Assembly (NCBI RefSeq): GCF_039535115.1
Contig: NZ_BAAAWO010000001.1
Span: forward strand, 3,038,001 to 3,102,000
DNA: 64,000 bases
Source of the DNA: Paeniglutamicibacter sulfureus
Lineage (GTDB): Bacteria; Actinomycetota; Actinomycetes; Actinomycetales; Micrococcaceae
Direction of reading: 5' to 3'
Made by a program: the position numbers and the translations under genes. The notes under the pieces were generated by a model. The model was given only the letters and a program-made list of their open reading frames with translations, was not told the origin of the DNA and ran no database searches. Shown one piece after another: positions 1 to 9,282 of the stretch; position 1 is the first letter of the stretch; every line of letters begins with the position of its first letter.

Positions 1-7
1 CGATAGA

Positions 8-562
8 GTGGTTTCCATGGCTCATCCAGTTCCCAGCGCCCCGAAGCGCACGCCGTTGACTGCGTCAATGGCGCATGCGCAGGCGCAGGTGGGCACCGGA
101 CACCACCCGTTGCCCACTGTGGAGGAAATCTCGGCCGGCGGCGTCGTCATCGACACGTCGCTTCCCAGCCTGCCGGTGGCCATTATCGCCAGGTACAACC
201 GCGGCGGACGCCTTGAATGGTGCCTGCCCAAGGGCCACCCCGAGGGCGCCGAAACCAACGAAGAAGCAGCCGTCCGCGAAATCGAGGAAGAAACCGGCAT
301 CGCCGGCGACATCCTTGCCCCGCTGGGTTCGGTCGACTACTGGTTTACCGTCACCAACTACCGCGTCCACAAGACCGTGCACCATTTCCTCTTGCGTGCA
401 ACGGGCGGCGAACTGACCATCGAAAACGACCCGGACCACGAAGCCGTGGACGTGGCGTGGGTCCCGCTGCTTGATCTCGGCAAGCGCCTGTCCTTCCCCA
501 ATGAGCGGCGCATCGCCGATCTTGCGCGTGAAGTGCTCCCCAACTATGTCCCAGGTATCTAA
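8..562 (+). CDS. Nudix (MutT-type) hydrolase
   Basis: A 184-aa protein with a complete Nudix box: Gly-His-Pro at about residue 77, then REIEEETGI, matching GX5EX7REUXEEXGU. The family cleaves nucleoside diphosphates linked to another group; substrate cannot be read from sequence. The first in-frame start is GTG at 8, with ATG at 17 equally possible. The frame is open to the window edge, so the true start could lie outside. It sits just upstream of murJ, as in other Micrococcaceae, and its stop overlaps a possible murJ ATG at 546. Confidence 0.85.
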   Translation: MVSMAHPVPSAPKRTPLTASMAHAQAQVGTGHHPLPTVEEISAGGVVIDTSLPSLPVAIIARYNRGGRLEWCLPKGHPEGAETNEEAAVREIEEETGIAGDILAPLGSVDYWFTVTNYRVHKTVHHFLLRATGGELTIENDPDHEAVDVAWVPLLDLGKRLSFPNERRIADLAREVLPNYVPGI

Positions 563-636
563 ACACCCCGCGCGTCCCAGCACGCCCACAGACCCCGGCC
601 AAGCAATCACACAGCCAGTCCAAGGCCTACGCGCTG

Positions 637-2265
637 ATGGCGTCGGGCACCATGGTCTCCCGCGTACTCGGCTTCATCCGCACCGCGCTGCTGGCTGTTG
701 CCATCGGCTCGAGCACCACGATGGCCGACATCTTCGAGAAGGCGAACGTCATCCCGACGATCATCTTCATGCTGCTGGCCGGCGGCATCTTCAACGTGGT
801 GCTGGTTCCCCAGCTCATCAAGGCCTCGAAGGCGTCCGACCGCGGATCCGCGTACACCTCCAAGCTCGTGACCCTCACGATCGTGGTGATGGGCCTTGCC
901 ACGGTGCTGCTGGTTTCCATGGCGGGACCGCTGATCAAGGTGCTGACCCTGGACTGGACCCCGGCGATGATCGCCATGGGAACCACGTTTGCGTATTGGT
1001 GCCTGCCACAGATTTTCTTCTACGGCGTCTACGCGGTGATTGGCCAGGTGCTCAACGCCCACAGCCGGTTCGGTGCCTATATGTGGGCACCGGTGGCCAA
1101 CAACCTGGTGCAGATCTGCACCATCGGAACCTTCATCATCCTCTTTGGCGCCTACTCCGGGGACGGCGACCAGCTGGCCGCCTGGACCTCCGAGCAGACC
1201 GTCCTGCTGGCAGGCGGCGCCACCCTGGGCATCGCGGTCCAGGCGCTGGCCCTGTTCTGGCCTTTGCGCCGCGTCGGACTGAACTTGCGCCCGGATTTCT
1301 CCTGGCGCGGCATGGGCCTGCGGCACGTGGGCAAGCTGGCTGCCTGGACGCTGGGGTCGATGATGGTGGGCAACATCGCCTCACTGATCAACTCCAAGTT
1401 CGTCTCGGCCGCGGCTCCGGCACGTCTGTTGCTGCCCGACGGCGGGGCTACGGTTCCGGGCGAATACGCCTTGAACACCTCCCAGCTGATCACCGTGCTG
1501 CCACACTCCATCTTTGCCCTCACCTTGGCCACAATGCTCTTCAACGAGTTCACCAAGGCCTTCCATGAGAAACGCCGCGAGGACATAGCGCCACTGCTCT
1601 CTCGCGGGCTGCGCACCAGCGCGGTTCCGATCGTCTTCGCCTCGGTGGCCTTCATCGTGCTCGCCGGGCCGTTGGGCCGGCTGTTTGCCGGCAGCTCCTC
1701 CACCGCGATGTTGCAGGGCGCCGCCATCGGCCAGTTGTTGCTTCTCACGACGCTCGGGCTGCCATTCAAGTCCATTCACTTCTTCATGATCCGTGTCTTC
1801 TTCGCCGAGGAAGACACCAAGACCCCCATGCTGATCCAGACCGTTGTCGCCAGCCTCACCGTCGCATTGGCCTTCGTCGCGGTGCAGGTCCTGCCTACAA
1901 CGGACATCGCCCGGGCCGTGGCGCTGATCTACGGTGCCACCAATGTGCTCTCCGCGGTGATCGCGCACTTCCTGATCGTCCGCCGCTATGGCGACTACGG
2001 CAGCGCCAGGGTCGCGACCGCGTATATCCGCATCGGCATGATGGCCACCATTTCCGGAGCCGTGGGGGCTGTGGTGCTGTGGCTGCTGGGCGGCTACGAC
2101 TGGGGATTTGCGTGGAGTTCCATCGGTGCCGCGGTCGTCTCGATTGTCGTCGTCGGGTCCGTCATGGCCCTGGTCTACATCATTTTGCTGCGCCTGATGC
2201 GCTCGGAGGAGCTAGATGATTTCCTGGGTCCGCTGGCCCGCCGAATCCCTTCACTGCGGCGGTAA
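637..2265 (+). CDS. murJ: Lipid II flippase MurJ (MviN family), possibly N-terminally truncated or frameshifted
   Basis: A 542-aa polytopic membrane protein of the MurJ/MviN (MOP superfamily) type, which flips lipid-linked peptidoglycan precursor across the membrane. The opening SGTMVSRVLGF segment is the conserved first-helix motif, and about 14 hydrophobic segments follow. The only in-frame start is ATG 637, which lacks a Shine-Dalgarno and leaves almost nothing ahead of the first helix. A more typical N-terminus begins at ATG 546 in another frame (MSQVSKHPARPS) and overlaps the nudix stop, but needs a one-base shift near 595-600 to join. Unlike mycobacterial MviN, the pseudokinase half is a separate downstream gene. 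Confidence 0.9.
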   Translation: MASGTMVSRVLGFIRTALLAVAIGSSTTMADIFEKANVIPTIIFMLLAGGIFNVVLVPQLIKASKASDRGSAYTSKLVTLTIVVMGLATVLLVSMAGPLIKVLTLDWTPAMIAMGTTFAYWCLPQIFFYGVYAVIGQVLNAHSRFGAYMWAPVANNLVQICTIGTFIILFGAYSGDGDQLAAWTSEQTVLLAGGATLGIAVQALALFWPLRRVGLNLRPDFSWRGMGLRHVGKLAAWTLGSMMVGNIASLINSKFVSAAAPARLLLPDGGATVPGEYALNTSQLITVLPHSIFALTLATMLFNEFTKAFHEKRREDIAPLLSRGLRTSAVPIVFASVAFIVLAGPLGRLFAGSSSTAMLQGAAIGQLLLLTTLGLPFKSIHFFMIRVFFAEEDTKTPMLIQTVVASLTVALAFVAVQVLPTTDIARAVALIYGATNVLSAVIAHFLIVRRYGDYGSARVATAYIRIGMMATISGAVGAVVLWLLGGYDWGFAWSSIGAAVVSIVVVGSVMALVYIILLRLMRSEELDDFLGPLARRIPSLRR

Positions 2266-2408
2266 TCGGAGCAACTGGCGGGTTCGGGAGACCCGGCGCG
2301 CCCCCGGCTTCGGCTTGGGACTTCGAGAAATCCCGTCCCCATCCCGGTAACATGGAACGGGGCACCCACGAGGGTGCCGGCAACGCAAAGTAATCCCGGG
2401 AGGGAATC

Positions 2409-4010
2409 GTGTCGCAGCCCATCGACGCCGGCGCCATGCTTGGCGGCCGCTACCAGGTCACCGAATTGGTCTTGACCTCAGCCGACGGAGACCAGGTCCT
2501 CAGTGGCATCGATCAGGTGCTCAACCGGCCTGTCAGCATCCTGGTCGGTTCAACGGCCAATGCCTCGCAGCTGGCCACGAGTGCGCGCGAAATTGCCACC
2601 GGCGAACGCTATGCCGCGGTCCAGGTCCTGGACCTGGGAATTTCCGAGGGCAACACCTACCTGGTGACAAACCTTGCGGAGCCCGCAGACCTTCTGGATC
2701 TGGTGGTCCAGGTCGATGCCCCCTACGTCGAGCCGTTCTACACCGACACCCTGGGGACCGAGATCTTCGGCGTGACCCGCTCAAAGGAGCCGGCACGCTA
2801 CGAAGACGACGCCGAATACTACGAGGACCAGCGCACCCAGGAAGAGCAGCGTCCATCCATGCTCGACCGGCTGCCGGAAATCAGCCTCAACGAGAAACTA
2901 AACAGCATCAAGGGCCGCTTCGGCCGCGGCAAGCAGACCCCGCCGTCGGTCCCCCCGGTTCTGCCCGCTGCATCGGTGGGTTCGAGCACCGAGCAGGCTC
3001 CTGCCGTTTCGGCGCCCTCTCCCTCCGCCCCTGCCCCGGCGGCTTCCTCCCCGACCCCCGCGCCACGCGAAACCCCTGCCGCGACGCAGGCCACCCCCAC
3101 CACTCCCCCGGCGCCCACGGCACCGCCCGTCGGCCAGCCTGCTCCCAAGGTCACTCGAATGGAAACCACGGACCACACCGAGGAACCCGTCGTGACGTCC
3201 GCTGCCGCCCTTGCAGCGGCGCAGAAGTCCCGTGGCATCAACGTCGACGAATCGGGCCAGCGCGTGGCCTCCAGCTTCCCCGTCGCAGCCCAGTCGTACT
3301 CGGAGCCGCTGCAAGAGGACTACGAGGACGAGGACGAGGAAGCTGGTGAAGGCCGAAAGAAGACCACGCGCCTGCTCGTGGGTGCGTTGCTGTGTGCAGT
3401 GCTGGTCTTGGCCGTCGTCTTCGCCTTCAACGCATTGGGCGGCCGCGCCCCCGAACCCGTGGCCAGCGACTCCCCCACGCAAAGTGCCCCCGATACCAGC
3501 GGCGGCAGCGAGCCGGCCTCGGAATCGCCGAGCGCCGCCCCTGTCGAGCCCGTGGTCGCCGACCTCTCGCGCATGGTGCCTGGCAACCAGGACCTCAACG
3601 CGGAGACGGACAGCACCCTTTCCAAGGCGATCGACGGCAACCCGGCAAGCCTCTACAGGTCATACTCCTACACGTCCCCCCAGTTCGGCGGACTTGCATC
3701 GAACATGGTGCTCATCGCGGAGCTGGAAGAAGTTTCCGACGTCACGGAAATCCAGCTTGAGGGTTTGAACGGCACCGGTGGATCCTTCGAAATCCGCGTC
3801 GGTGAAACGGACGACCTTTCCGATGCCAAGATGGTTTCCAGCGGTTCCTTCACCGGACCGACTGTAAGCGTCCCGGTCAGCGGCGAGAACGGTGCAGCTG
3901 CCAAGGGGCAATACGTGTTCCTTAACGTCACCGAACTGCCGCGCCGCGCCTCGGGCGGCAACGCCTCCCGCCCGTACGGCCTGCAAATCGGCGAGTTCCG
4001 CGTCTCCTAG
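2409..4010 (+). CDS. MviN-like degenerate kinase / single-pass membrane protein with discoidin-like ectodomain
   Basis: A 533-aa protein with a GTG start at 2409 preceded by a good ribosome site (GGGAGGG). Residues 1-100 resemble the N-lobe of a Ser/Thr kinase (GGRYQVTELVL in place of the glycine loop), but no HRD or DFG motif follows, so it cannot be an active kinase. A Pro/Ala/Thr-rich linker (about 175-250), an acidic stretch, one membrane helix (about 320-341) and an extracellular domain of about 150 residues resembling F5/8-type C (discoidin-like) folds come next. This is the layout of the C-terminal half of mycobacterial MviN, whose pseudokinase is phosphorylated by PknB and bound by FhaA. 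A role as scaffold for MurJ regulation is inference. Confidence 0.7.
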   Translation: MSQPIDAGAMLGGRYQVTELVLTSADGDQVLSGIDQVLNRPVSILVGSTANASQLATSAREIATGERYAAVQVLDLGISEGNTYLVTNLAEPADLLDLVVQVDAPYVEPFYTDTLGTEIFGVTRSKEPARYEDDAEYYEDQRTQEEQRPSMLDRLPEISLNEKLNSIKGRFGRGKQTPPSVPPVLPAASVGSSTEQAPAVSAPSPSAPAPAASSPTPAPRETPAATQATPTTPPAPTAPPVGQPAPKVTRMETTDHTEEPVVTSAAALAAAQKSRGINVDESGQRVASSFPVAAQSYSEPLQEDYEDEDEEAGEGRKKTTRLLVGALLCAVLVLAVVFAFNALGGRAPEPVASDSPTQSAPDTSGGSEPASESPSAAPVEPVVADLSRMVPGNQDLNAETDSTLSKAIDGNPASLYRSYSYTSPQFGGLASNMVLIAELEEVSDVTEIQLEGLNGTGGSFEIRVGETDDLSDAKMVSSGSFTGPTVSVPVSGENGAAAKGQYVFLNVTELPRRASGGNASRPYGLQIGEFRVS

Positions 4011-4118
4011 CCCCACCCGGCCGGGAATACCAACACTGCATTGGCTGTTATGCAGGACAGTCCCCCTTACCCGCGGCGTGTTTGAACCAGGCCGCACTCA
4101 TGAAAGGTTCACCGACCC

Positions 4119-5105
4119 GTGGCCACAGAAGCACAAGACGCCATCCGCAACGTCATCATCATCGGTTCGGGCCCCGCCGGCTACACCGCGGCCGTTTACA
4201 CGGCACGTGCGAACCTGCAGCCCCTGGTCATCGCCGGCTCGGTGACCGCCGGCGGCGAGCTCATGAACACCACCGACGTGGAAAACTTCCCCGGCTTCCC
4301 CGAGGGCATCATGGGTCCGGACCTCATGGACAACATGCAGAAGCAGGCCGAGCGTTTCGGTGCCGAGATCCTCTTCGACGACGTCACCGCCGTGGATCTG
4401 GCCGGCGACGTCAAGGTCGTCACCCTGGGCGACGGCACCGTGTACCGCGCCCACGCCGTGATCCTCTCCACCGGCTCGGCCTACCGCGAGATCGGCCTGC
4501 CCGACGAGAAGCGCCTTTCCGGACACGGCGTCTCCTGGTGCGCGACCTGCGACGGCTTCTTCTTCCGCGAACAGGAAATCGCCGTAATCGGCGGCGGCGA
4601 CTCGGCCATGGAAGAAGCACTCTTCCTGACCAAGTTTGCCTCCAAGGTCACCGTGGTCCACCGCCGCGATACCCTGCGCGCCTCCAAGATCATGGCCGAT
4701 CGCGCCCTGGCCCACCCGAAGATCGAATTCATCTGGGACTCCGAGGTCGTTGGCATCACCGGCGAGCAGAAGGTCACCGGCATGACGCTGCGCAACCTAA
4801 AGACCGACGCCCGCCAGGACGTCCCGGTCACCGGCATGTTCGTAGCCATCGGCAACGACCCGCGCACCGACCTGGTCAAGGACGTACTGACCCTCACGGC
4901 CGAAGGAACCATCGCCGTCGAAGGCCGCACCTCCAAGACCAGCCTCCCCGGCGTCTTCGCCGCAGGAGACGTCATCGATTCCTCTTACCGCCAGGCCATC
5001 ACCGCCGCCGGCTCCGGCTGCGCCGCGGCCCTGGACGTCGAGCACTACCTCGCAGACGTCCACTCCAACGCCGCGACCCCGGCAGCGGTTTCCGTCTCCA
5101 ACTAG
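4119..5105 (+). CDS. trxB: Thioredoxin-disulfide reductase
   Basis: A 328-aa FAD/NADPH flavoprotein that reduces thioredoxin. Visible are the FAD-binding GSGPAG near residue 12, the redox motif CATC at about 140-145, the NADPH-binding GGGDSA, and the C-terminal FAD motif with GVFAAGDV. The length is normal for the family. The start is GTG 4119 with GAAAGG about 12 bases upstream. It is followed 49 bases later by trxA, forming the usual actinobacterial trxB-trxA pair. Confidence 0.97.
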   Translation: MATEAQDAIRNVIIIGSGPAGYTAAVYTARANLQPLVIAGSVTAGGELMNTTDVENFPGFPEGIMGPDLMDNMQKQAERFGAEILFDDVTAVDLAGDVKVVTLGDGTVYRAHAVILSTGSAYREIGLPDEKRLSGHGVSWCATCDGFFFREQEIAVIGGGDSAMEEALFLTKFASKVTVVHRRDTLRASKIMADRALAHPKIEFIWDSEVVGITGEQKVTGMTLRNLKTDARQDVPVTGMFVAIGNDPRTDLVKDVLTLTAEGTIAVEGRTSKTSLPGVFAAGDVIDSSYRQAITAAGSGCAAALDVEHYLADVHSNAATPAAVSVSN

Positions 5106-5154
5106 ATCCCCTTCCCAAGCACTGGGAAGAAATCCTTAACGAAAGGTGCAGGCC

Positions 5155-5478
5155 ATGAGCCAGACCAAAGACGTCACCGACGCAACGTTCCAGGCCGATG
5201 TCCTCGAGGCCGCCAAGCCCGTCATCGTGGACTTCTGGGCCGAATGGTGCGGCCCTTGCCGCCAGCTGACCCCGATCCTCGAGCAGATCGCGGCCGAGCA
5301 CGCCGAGAAGGTCGACGTGGTCAAGGTCAACGTCGATGACAACCCGGCCATCGCCGCCAAGTACGGGATCACCAGCATCCCCGCCGTCTACGTCTTCCAG
5401 GGCGGCGAACATGTCGCGACCTCCATCGGCGCCAAGCCAAAGCCGGTCCTGGAAAAGGAATTCGCCGCGTACCTCTAA
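5155..5478 (+). CDS. trxA: Thioredoxin
   Basis: A 107-aa thioredoxin with the active site WCGPC at about residues 31-35, and the cis-proline segment SIPAVYVF. ATG 5155 was preferred over the in-frame GTG at 5146 because a GAAAGG ribosome site at 5141-5146 overlaps the GTG and lies 8 bases before the ATG. It is the electron acceptor of the adjacent thioredoxin reductase and reduces cytosolic disulfides. A strong terminator follows, after which the mobile-element island begins. Confidence 0.96.
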   Translation: MSQTKDVTDATFQADVLEAAKPVIVDFWAEWCGPCRQLTPILEQIAAEHAEKVDVVKVNVDDNPAIAAKYGITSIPAVYVFQGGEHVATSIGAKPKPVLEKEFAAYL

Positions 5479-5500
5479 TACGCGCCCTCGAATCCACCAG

Positions 5501-5543
5501 CTCGGTGCATCCGCCCCACGGGACGGATGCACCGAGCTTTTTT
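5501..5543 (+). terminator. Rho-independent terminator of trxB-trxA
   Basis: A perfect 13-bp stem (5501-5513 with 5524-5536, CTCGGTGCATCCG) with a 10-base loop, followed by a six-T run. It lies 22 bases after the trxA stop. Confidence 0.93.
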
Positions 5544-5559
5544 AAGCCCTACCTCGGGT

Positions 5560-6178
5560 CCGTCTCCCGATCGAACGACAATGGATACGCTCTGGAACAA
5601 GTGCTGTCCATATACAATTGAAATTGTTTGTTTACCTAGAAAACGTAGTCGATTCTGTTCGACTCGGCATCGATGCCCGGTTTTAGTTTCCGTAACTCAC
5701 CAGGATCTACACACCTGCCATAGATGGCCTCCGGCTTGTCGACACCTCAGCCATTTGCTTGCAACCTCAAGCTTCGCGAACAGCAACAATGACGGAACGC
5801 TGTCAGTCCGCGCCGAAACACTTGCCCCTGTTCGGGCAACACGTCCGATCGAATCCGACGGTCCGTGAAGTTCACGGACCGCTGGTCTGCAGCTCGTCAC
5901 CCACACACTGCCCCGCCATATCCAGGATTGACGCAGACGTTTTCCTTTGCGCGACAGTGAATCCGTGGCTTCAGGCTTGGTTCGTGTTGGGTCTGACGAT
6001 GCCTCGTTGTTCAACGCACGCGCGTGCACGATCCACCGACTGAGCAATTCCATGGTCGCATCCGTTCCAGGCTTGCCGTTGTCAGCTCCCCATCGGTTCC
6101 CAACCCCTCGATGTTCTTGGGCGGAGAGCCGTGAGACCTCTTGGCGGAGAGCATCCGCCGTGCCTGTTCGACGTCGAC
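5560..6178. other. Non-coding stretch at the left edge of the island, no recognisable gene
   Basis: About 620 bases with no open frame that looks coding. The open frames here have no recognisable family and lack ribosome sites. It ends where a deleted IS21-type copy begins. Confidence 0.5.
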
Positions 6179-6801
6179 TGAATATCCGGAGGTTTGAGAG
6201 CCACCGGATATTGCCTGTCAGAGCCAGCAATATCGCCGTTGAGGGCCAGTACCGCCACGGGCGGGAGCCACCGGCCTCCAACGGTTCCTCGCCGGCCTGG
6301 ACGGCACCGATCTTCTCGCGCAAGTTGTACGTTCCGGTTTCGCTACAGATGGTGTTGATAATGGTCCGGTCCATGTTCGCTTTGGCGTGGCCGCCGAAGC
6401 CGAGTCGATGGCGGTAGCCATTCTACGGATACTGCCTGCAGAGCACCGGCGAGGTTGAGCCGCAGCGGCGGTCCCAAGACTCGATCCGCAGGCAGAGCCC
6501 CTTCCCTGTAGCGCGCTCCGGCAACAGCCCGCCGATCGGCGGCAGAATGGAGTCCGCAGTGCATTTCCAGAGCTTCGCGGTGCCCAGCAGCATGTTGTCC
6601 TGAGCAATCGGGGCAATCGGTCGAGGCCGGACCGACTCACTCATTTCGCAGGGCCTGCTCCAATTCGACGGCAAATCGGTTCCCATGAAGACTATTCCCG
6701 TTTCCCCGGGATGGTCCCCACGCGCAATATTGACGCCTCCCAAGGCGCAATTGGTGGCTCTGAACGGCAATATTGGTGACTCTCTTAGAGTCAGATATTC
6801 A
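6179..6801 (-). mobile_element. Internally deleted IS21-type element (type A), both ends kept
   Basis: The minus strand starts at 6801 with TGAATATCTGACTC and repeated GGAGCCACC-like blocks, the left end of the element found intact at 10587-13159. It finishes near 6179 in the matching right end (TGAATATCCGGAGG on the plus strand). Between the ends only a piece of istB remains; istA is gone. No clear target duplication flanks it. The copy is diverged from the intact one. Confidence 0.75.
6292..6620 (-). pseudogene. istB fragment (IS21-type ATPase), type A
   Basis: Read on the minus strand across two frames: LGTAKLWKCTAD aligns with LGAAKFLKKYGAF of the intact IstB, CGSTSPVLCRQYP with YGSTSTVFCTQYQ, and MDRTIINTICSETGTYNL with MDRIIHNTIWIETGSYNM, ending in EKIGAVQAG. 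At least one frameshift separates the pieces. It is the C-terminal half of IstB only and cannot be functional. Confidence 0.7.
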
Positions 6802-7602
6802 TCACCAAAATTCGCTCAACGCTCAGGACGTCCATGAATCGTCACCAAGCAGCCACCAAATCTCTCTGCGATACCCCACCGTCGAGTATCCAGCGGGCGG
6901 TGCGGCGTGTGCAATTCTTTCTCCGTTCCAATCAAGCGTGATTTGTCCCGAGCGACGGCACCTCGACGTTGAGTTCGCGAGGCAAGTTCGCATGTGAGCC
7001 TTGGACGGTCGCCGGTCATGTGCATGCAGTTTGCGACTGCCCGCGATTTTCGCCCGACAGGAAATCAGGCGGTGACGGATGATCTTGACCGGCGCATTCG
7101 CATCTCCGCGAACCAACCCCGATGCCGATTGGTCATCAGGCATCTGTCATGAGCGACCGTTGTCCCCGGTGTGTGGCTATAGGGCGTGCATATGTGGCTC
7201 CCGGGCCGCATGTCGCTCATCTCCATGATGGTTCATGCACACCACGGGATGAACAGGATTGGGTTACATTTATCGATTCTTCATGGGAAAGGCCTTCGAT
7301 CCTGCGCCTCATCCCTACATGCTCAGCATGCCAGTAGTACCGTCTGGACAGGCTTGAAGCCGTGGGCTAGTTCGAATTCATTATCCGTTGGGTGCACGCG
7401 GGTCACTGCAACAATGAAGGGCTTACCGTTCGAGGCTCCTTGCATGCGCCTCCACTCCCCCAAAGCTGCGCGAACGCGGCTTCTGCGCTCCTGTGCGCCG
7501 CTCCCCCAGTCGCGCGACGACCGTGGTCTACTGCGGTCAGGGATCGGCATACCGACCGTTTCATCCTGAACGATTCGACCCTAGGTTGGGCGGCATGGGC
7601 AC
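6802..7602. other. Non-coding stretch before the parS cluster
   Basis: About 800 bases in which I recognise no gene, RNA or mobile-element end. Short open frames exist on both strands but none resembles a known family. Confidence 0.4.
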
Positions 7603-7618
7603 TGTTTCACGTGAAACA
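7603..7618. promoter_or_regulatory. parS: parS site 1 (ParB binding)
   Basis: An exact TGTTTCACGTGAAACA, the 16-bp palindrome bound by ParB. It is the first of three sites in 150 bases, inside the mobile-element island. Confidence 0.95.
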
Positions 7619-7669
7619 AACACGGCCAGCCTCCGTAGATCACGATTGGTGCCTTGCGCGTTTACGGAG

Positions 7670-7685
7670 TGTTTCACGTGAAACA
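7670..7685. promoter_or_regulatory. parS: parS site 2
   Basis: An exact TGTTTCACGTGAAACA, within a longer 22-bp palindrome (7667-7688). Confidence 0.95.
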
Positions 7686-7736
7686 CTCAACATCTTGGCC
7701 AGGTCTCGATTCCCTTCTCAAACGATAGGAACTAGA

Positions 7737-7752
7737 TGTTTCACGTGAAACC
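7737..7752. promoter_or_regulatory. parS: parS site 3, one mismatch
   Basis: TGTTTCACGTGAAACC, 15 of 16 matches to the parS consensus. It lies 76 bases before the start of an IS21-type remnant. Confidence 0.88.
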
Positions 7753-7828
7753 GTACCGAAGCAAGATCCCGCATGCACTCCGAGCAGATTATTCAGCCAT
7801 TGCGCCTCTCACCAGCTTTCCCCCAAAC

Positions 7829-8512
7829 ACCGTGGTGCTCGGGCACGACGTGGTACAGATCCTTGACAAGCATTCCTCATTGGTCCGCACCTTCCCGCGC
7901 GTCTTCGGGAAGCACACCGAGACGATCTTCGTCCCCGCGTCCCTGGTCCTGATGCTGGTGATCAAGCCCGGTAACTGAGCCTATTCCCCGTTGCGGACTC
8001 TGGTCACCGACCCGGCGTGACTGGTTGGACAAAACCACCGCCACCGACCGGCGACGGCTGTTCAACGCGGTGGATGCCGTGCCCGGGACCACCGGGTTCA
8101 AGTTCGCGATAAAGGCCGCCCACACCCTGATCGCGCATGGGCACGAATTGGACATGGCCATGCTGTCCCGTCAAGGTGGACTTGAGCGTCTACGACACCT
8201 TCTCCACCCTGAATATGACCACCAGAGAAGCCGCATGGATCGATCACCGTCCAATACCTGCTCGAGGCCGGCAAGCATGCCTCGCTCACCGACACAGTGC
8301 TGACCGAATGGGCCGAGAAGGGCACCCCGAAGCAACGTGACTACCTACACGGGGTGTTTGTGGCCGAACACGAATCGCGGCGGCAAGAACTGCTCAAGGC
8401 CGCACTGCTACCGGCCATGAAAGTCCTCACCGGGTTCGACTACAGCAACGTCAGGTTCCCCGAGGACTACTGAGGCCATCCCTTGGAATCCCTGGACTTG
8501 ATCGAAAGAGCG
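7829..8512 (+). pseudogene. IS21-type (type B) remnant: istA 3' end and istB 5' end
   Basis: Translated fragments match the intact type B element at 16291-18845. istA remnants include SPLRTLVTDP, then in another frame FNAVDAVPGTTGF, then DLSVYDTFSTLNM. istB follows with LLEAGKHASLTDTVLTEWAE and GFDYSNVRFPEDY. Stops and frameshifts occur near 7976 and 8015. Similarity ends at about 8512, within the LESLDLIERA segment (IstB residue about 95). The missing IstB C-terminus reappears, in the same orientation, at 19155. Confidence 0.8.
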
Positions 8513-8559
8513 TTTAGACATTGCTGATGGTTTTCCTACGCGAGCAGGACGTGCTCCCG

Positions 8560-8950
8560 GCCGCACTCGTCAAGCCGCCATCAGCCCCTAAACCTTCTTG
8601 CGGGGTTATCGGCAGTGGCTGGCTGCTGAGCGTGATCTCTCGGAAATGACCATACTTCGATACGCCAATTTGGCACGGCGGTTCCTCGACACAACCGTCC
8701 GCCCTGCGGAGGACGTGGCAGCGTTCATGCTGCTCGAGAGCGGGCGGGTGAGTTTGGGTTCCGCGCGCGGACGCGTGGTCGAGGTTCGTTCGCTCTTGCG
8801 CCACCTGACAGAGCTGGATCTGGCGATTTCAGTGTCGTCGGTCGCAGGATGGAGGGATGCCGGCCTGCCCGTTTCGCTGACGCCACCGAGGTGGAGAAGT
8901 TGGTGGGTTCCTGCGACGGAACGGGGACATCGGACACGCGGGACCTAGGA
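8560..8950 (+). pseudogene. Tyrosine recombinase 1 of a trio (ritA-like), N-terminal part only
   Basis: From about 8598 the frame reads RGYRQWLAAERDLSEMT and LRYANLARRFL, a typical core-binding (SAM-like) N-terminal domain of phage-type integrases. A frameshift near 8860 is needed to continue into ARFADATEVEKLVGSCDGT, the usual linker into the catalytic domain. The catalytic domain itself is missing, deleted at about 8950. It is the first of three recombinase remnants in the same direction. Confidence 0.65.
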
Positions 8951-8984
8951 AAGTATTCCTGATCGAACCAGCCCCCGAAAACCT

Positions 8985-9096
8985 ATTCGGCCTGACCTCG
9001 TCGTGGACGTGCTCAGGTGTGCCTGCCCGCGCAGCCGATGCACGGGGGTCCCTCCTGTCGGTTTGCTCCCGCATCGGGGACGGTGGCACCCTCCCT
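8985..9096 (+). pseudogene. Tyrosine recombinase 2 of the trio (ritB-like), 5' fragment
   Basis: In one frame this reads GVPPVGLLPHRGRWHPP, the region that in such integrases precedes PYxYS and the catalytic domain. The fragment is cut at 9096 by the three-gene transposon. Removing that element and one copy of the TCCCT duplication joins it in frame to YIYSARYVAGLMA at 15064. Confidence 0.6.
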
Positions 9097-9117
9097 TGTT
9101 GAGCGTCGCGTTGTTTG
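9097..9117 (+). repeat. Left terminal inverted repeat of the three-gene transposon
   Basis: Twenty of 21 bases match the reverse complement of 15038-15058. The core is GTCGCGTTGTTTG (9105-9117). It is preceded by TCCCT, the left copy of the target duplication. Confidence 0.9.
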
Positions 9118-9219
9118 GGGATGAGCCGTCGAGTTCGGTGCCGATGCAAGGTTTCGACTTGTAGGTCTTGATCTTCGGTTATTGGCGGCGGCAAGCTGAC
9201 GATAACCAAACTTAAGGCA

Positions 9220-9260
9220 AACGACCCAGCGCCAGATTTCGAAGGCTGCGCCGGGTCGTT
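9220..9260. terminator. Hairpin upstream of the transposon's first gene
   Basis: AACGACCC (9220-9227) pairs with GGGTCGTT (9253-9260), and GCGC (9229-9232) with GCGC (9248-9251). It has no T run. It sits 22 bases before the first gene and may block read-in transcription; that role is inference. Confidence 0.4.
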
Positions 9261-9282
9261 CTAACGCGAAAGAGTCGCGCTA

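Noticed and set aside
5697..6374. A 225-residue minus-strand frame in the island as a host gene
   Set aside because: Only its first 30 residues are meaningful, and those are the IstB C-terminus of a deleted IS copy; the rest reads through the IS end and non-coding DNA.
6773..7570. Short open frames around the parS cluster as a toxin-antitoxin pair
   Set aside because: None has a ribosome site, a family motif or a paired arrangement; similar short frames occur by chance throughout the island.
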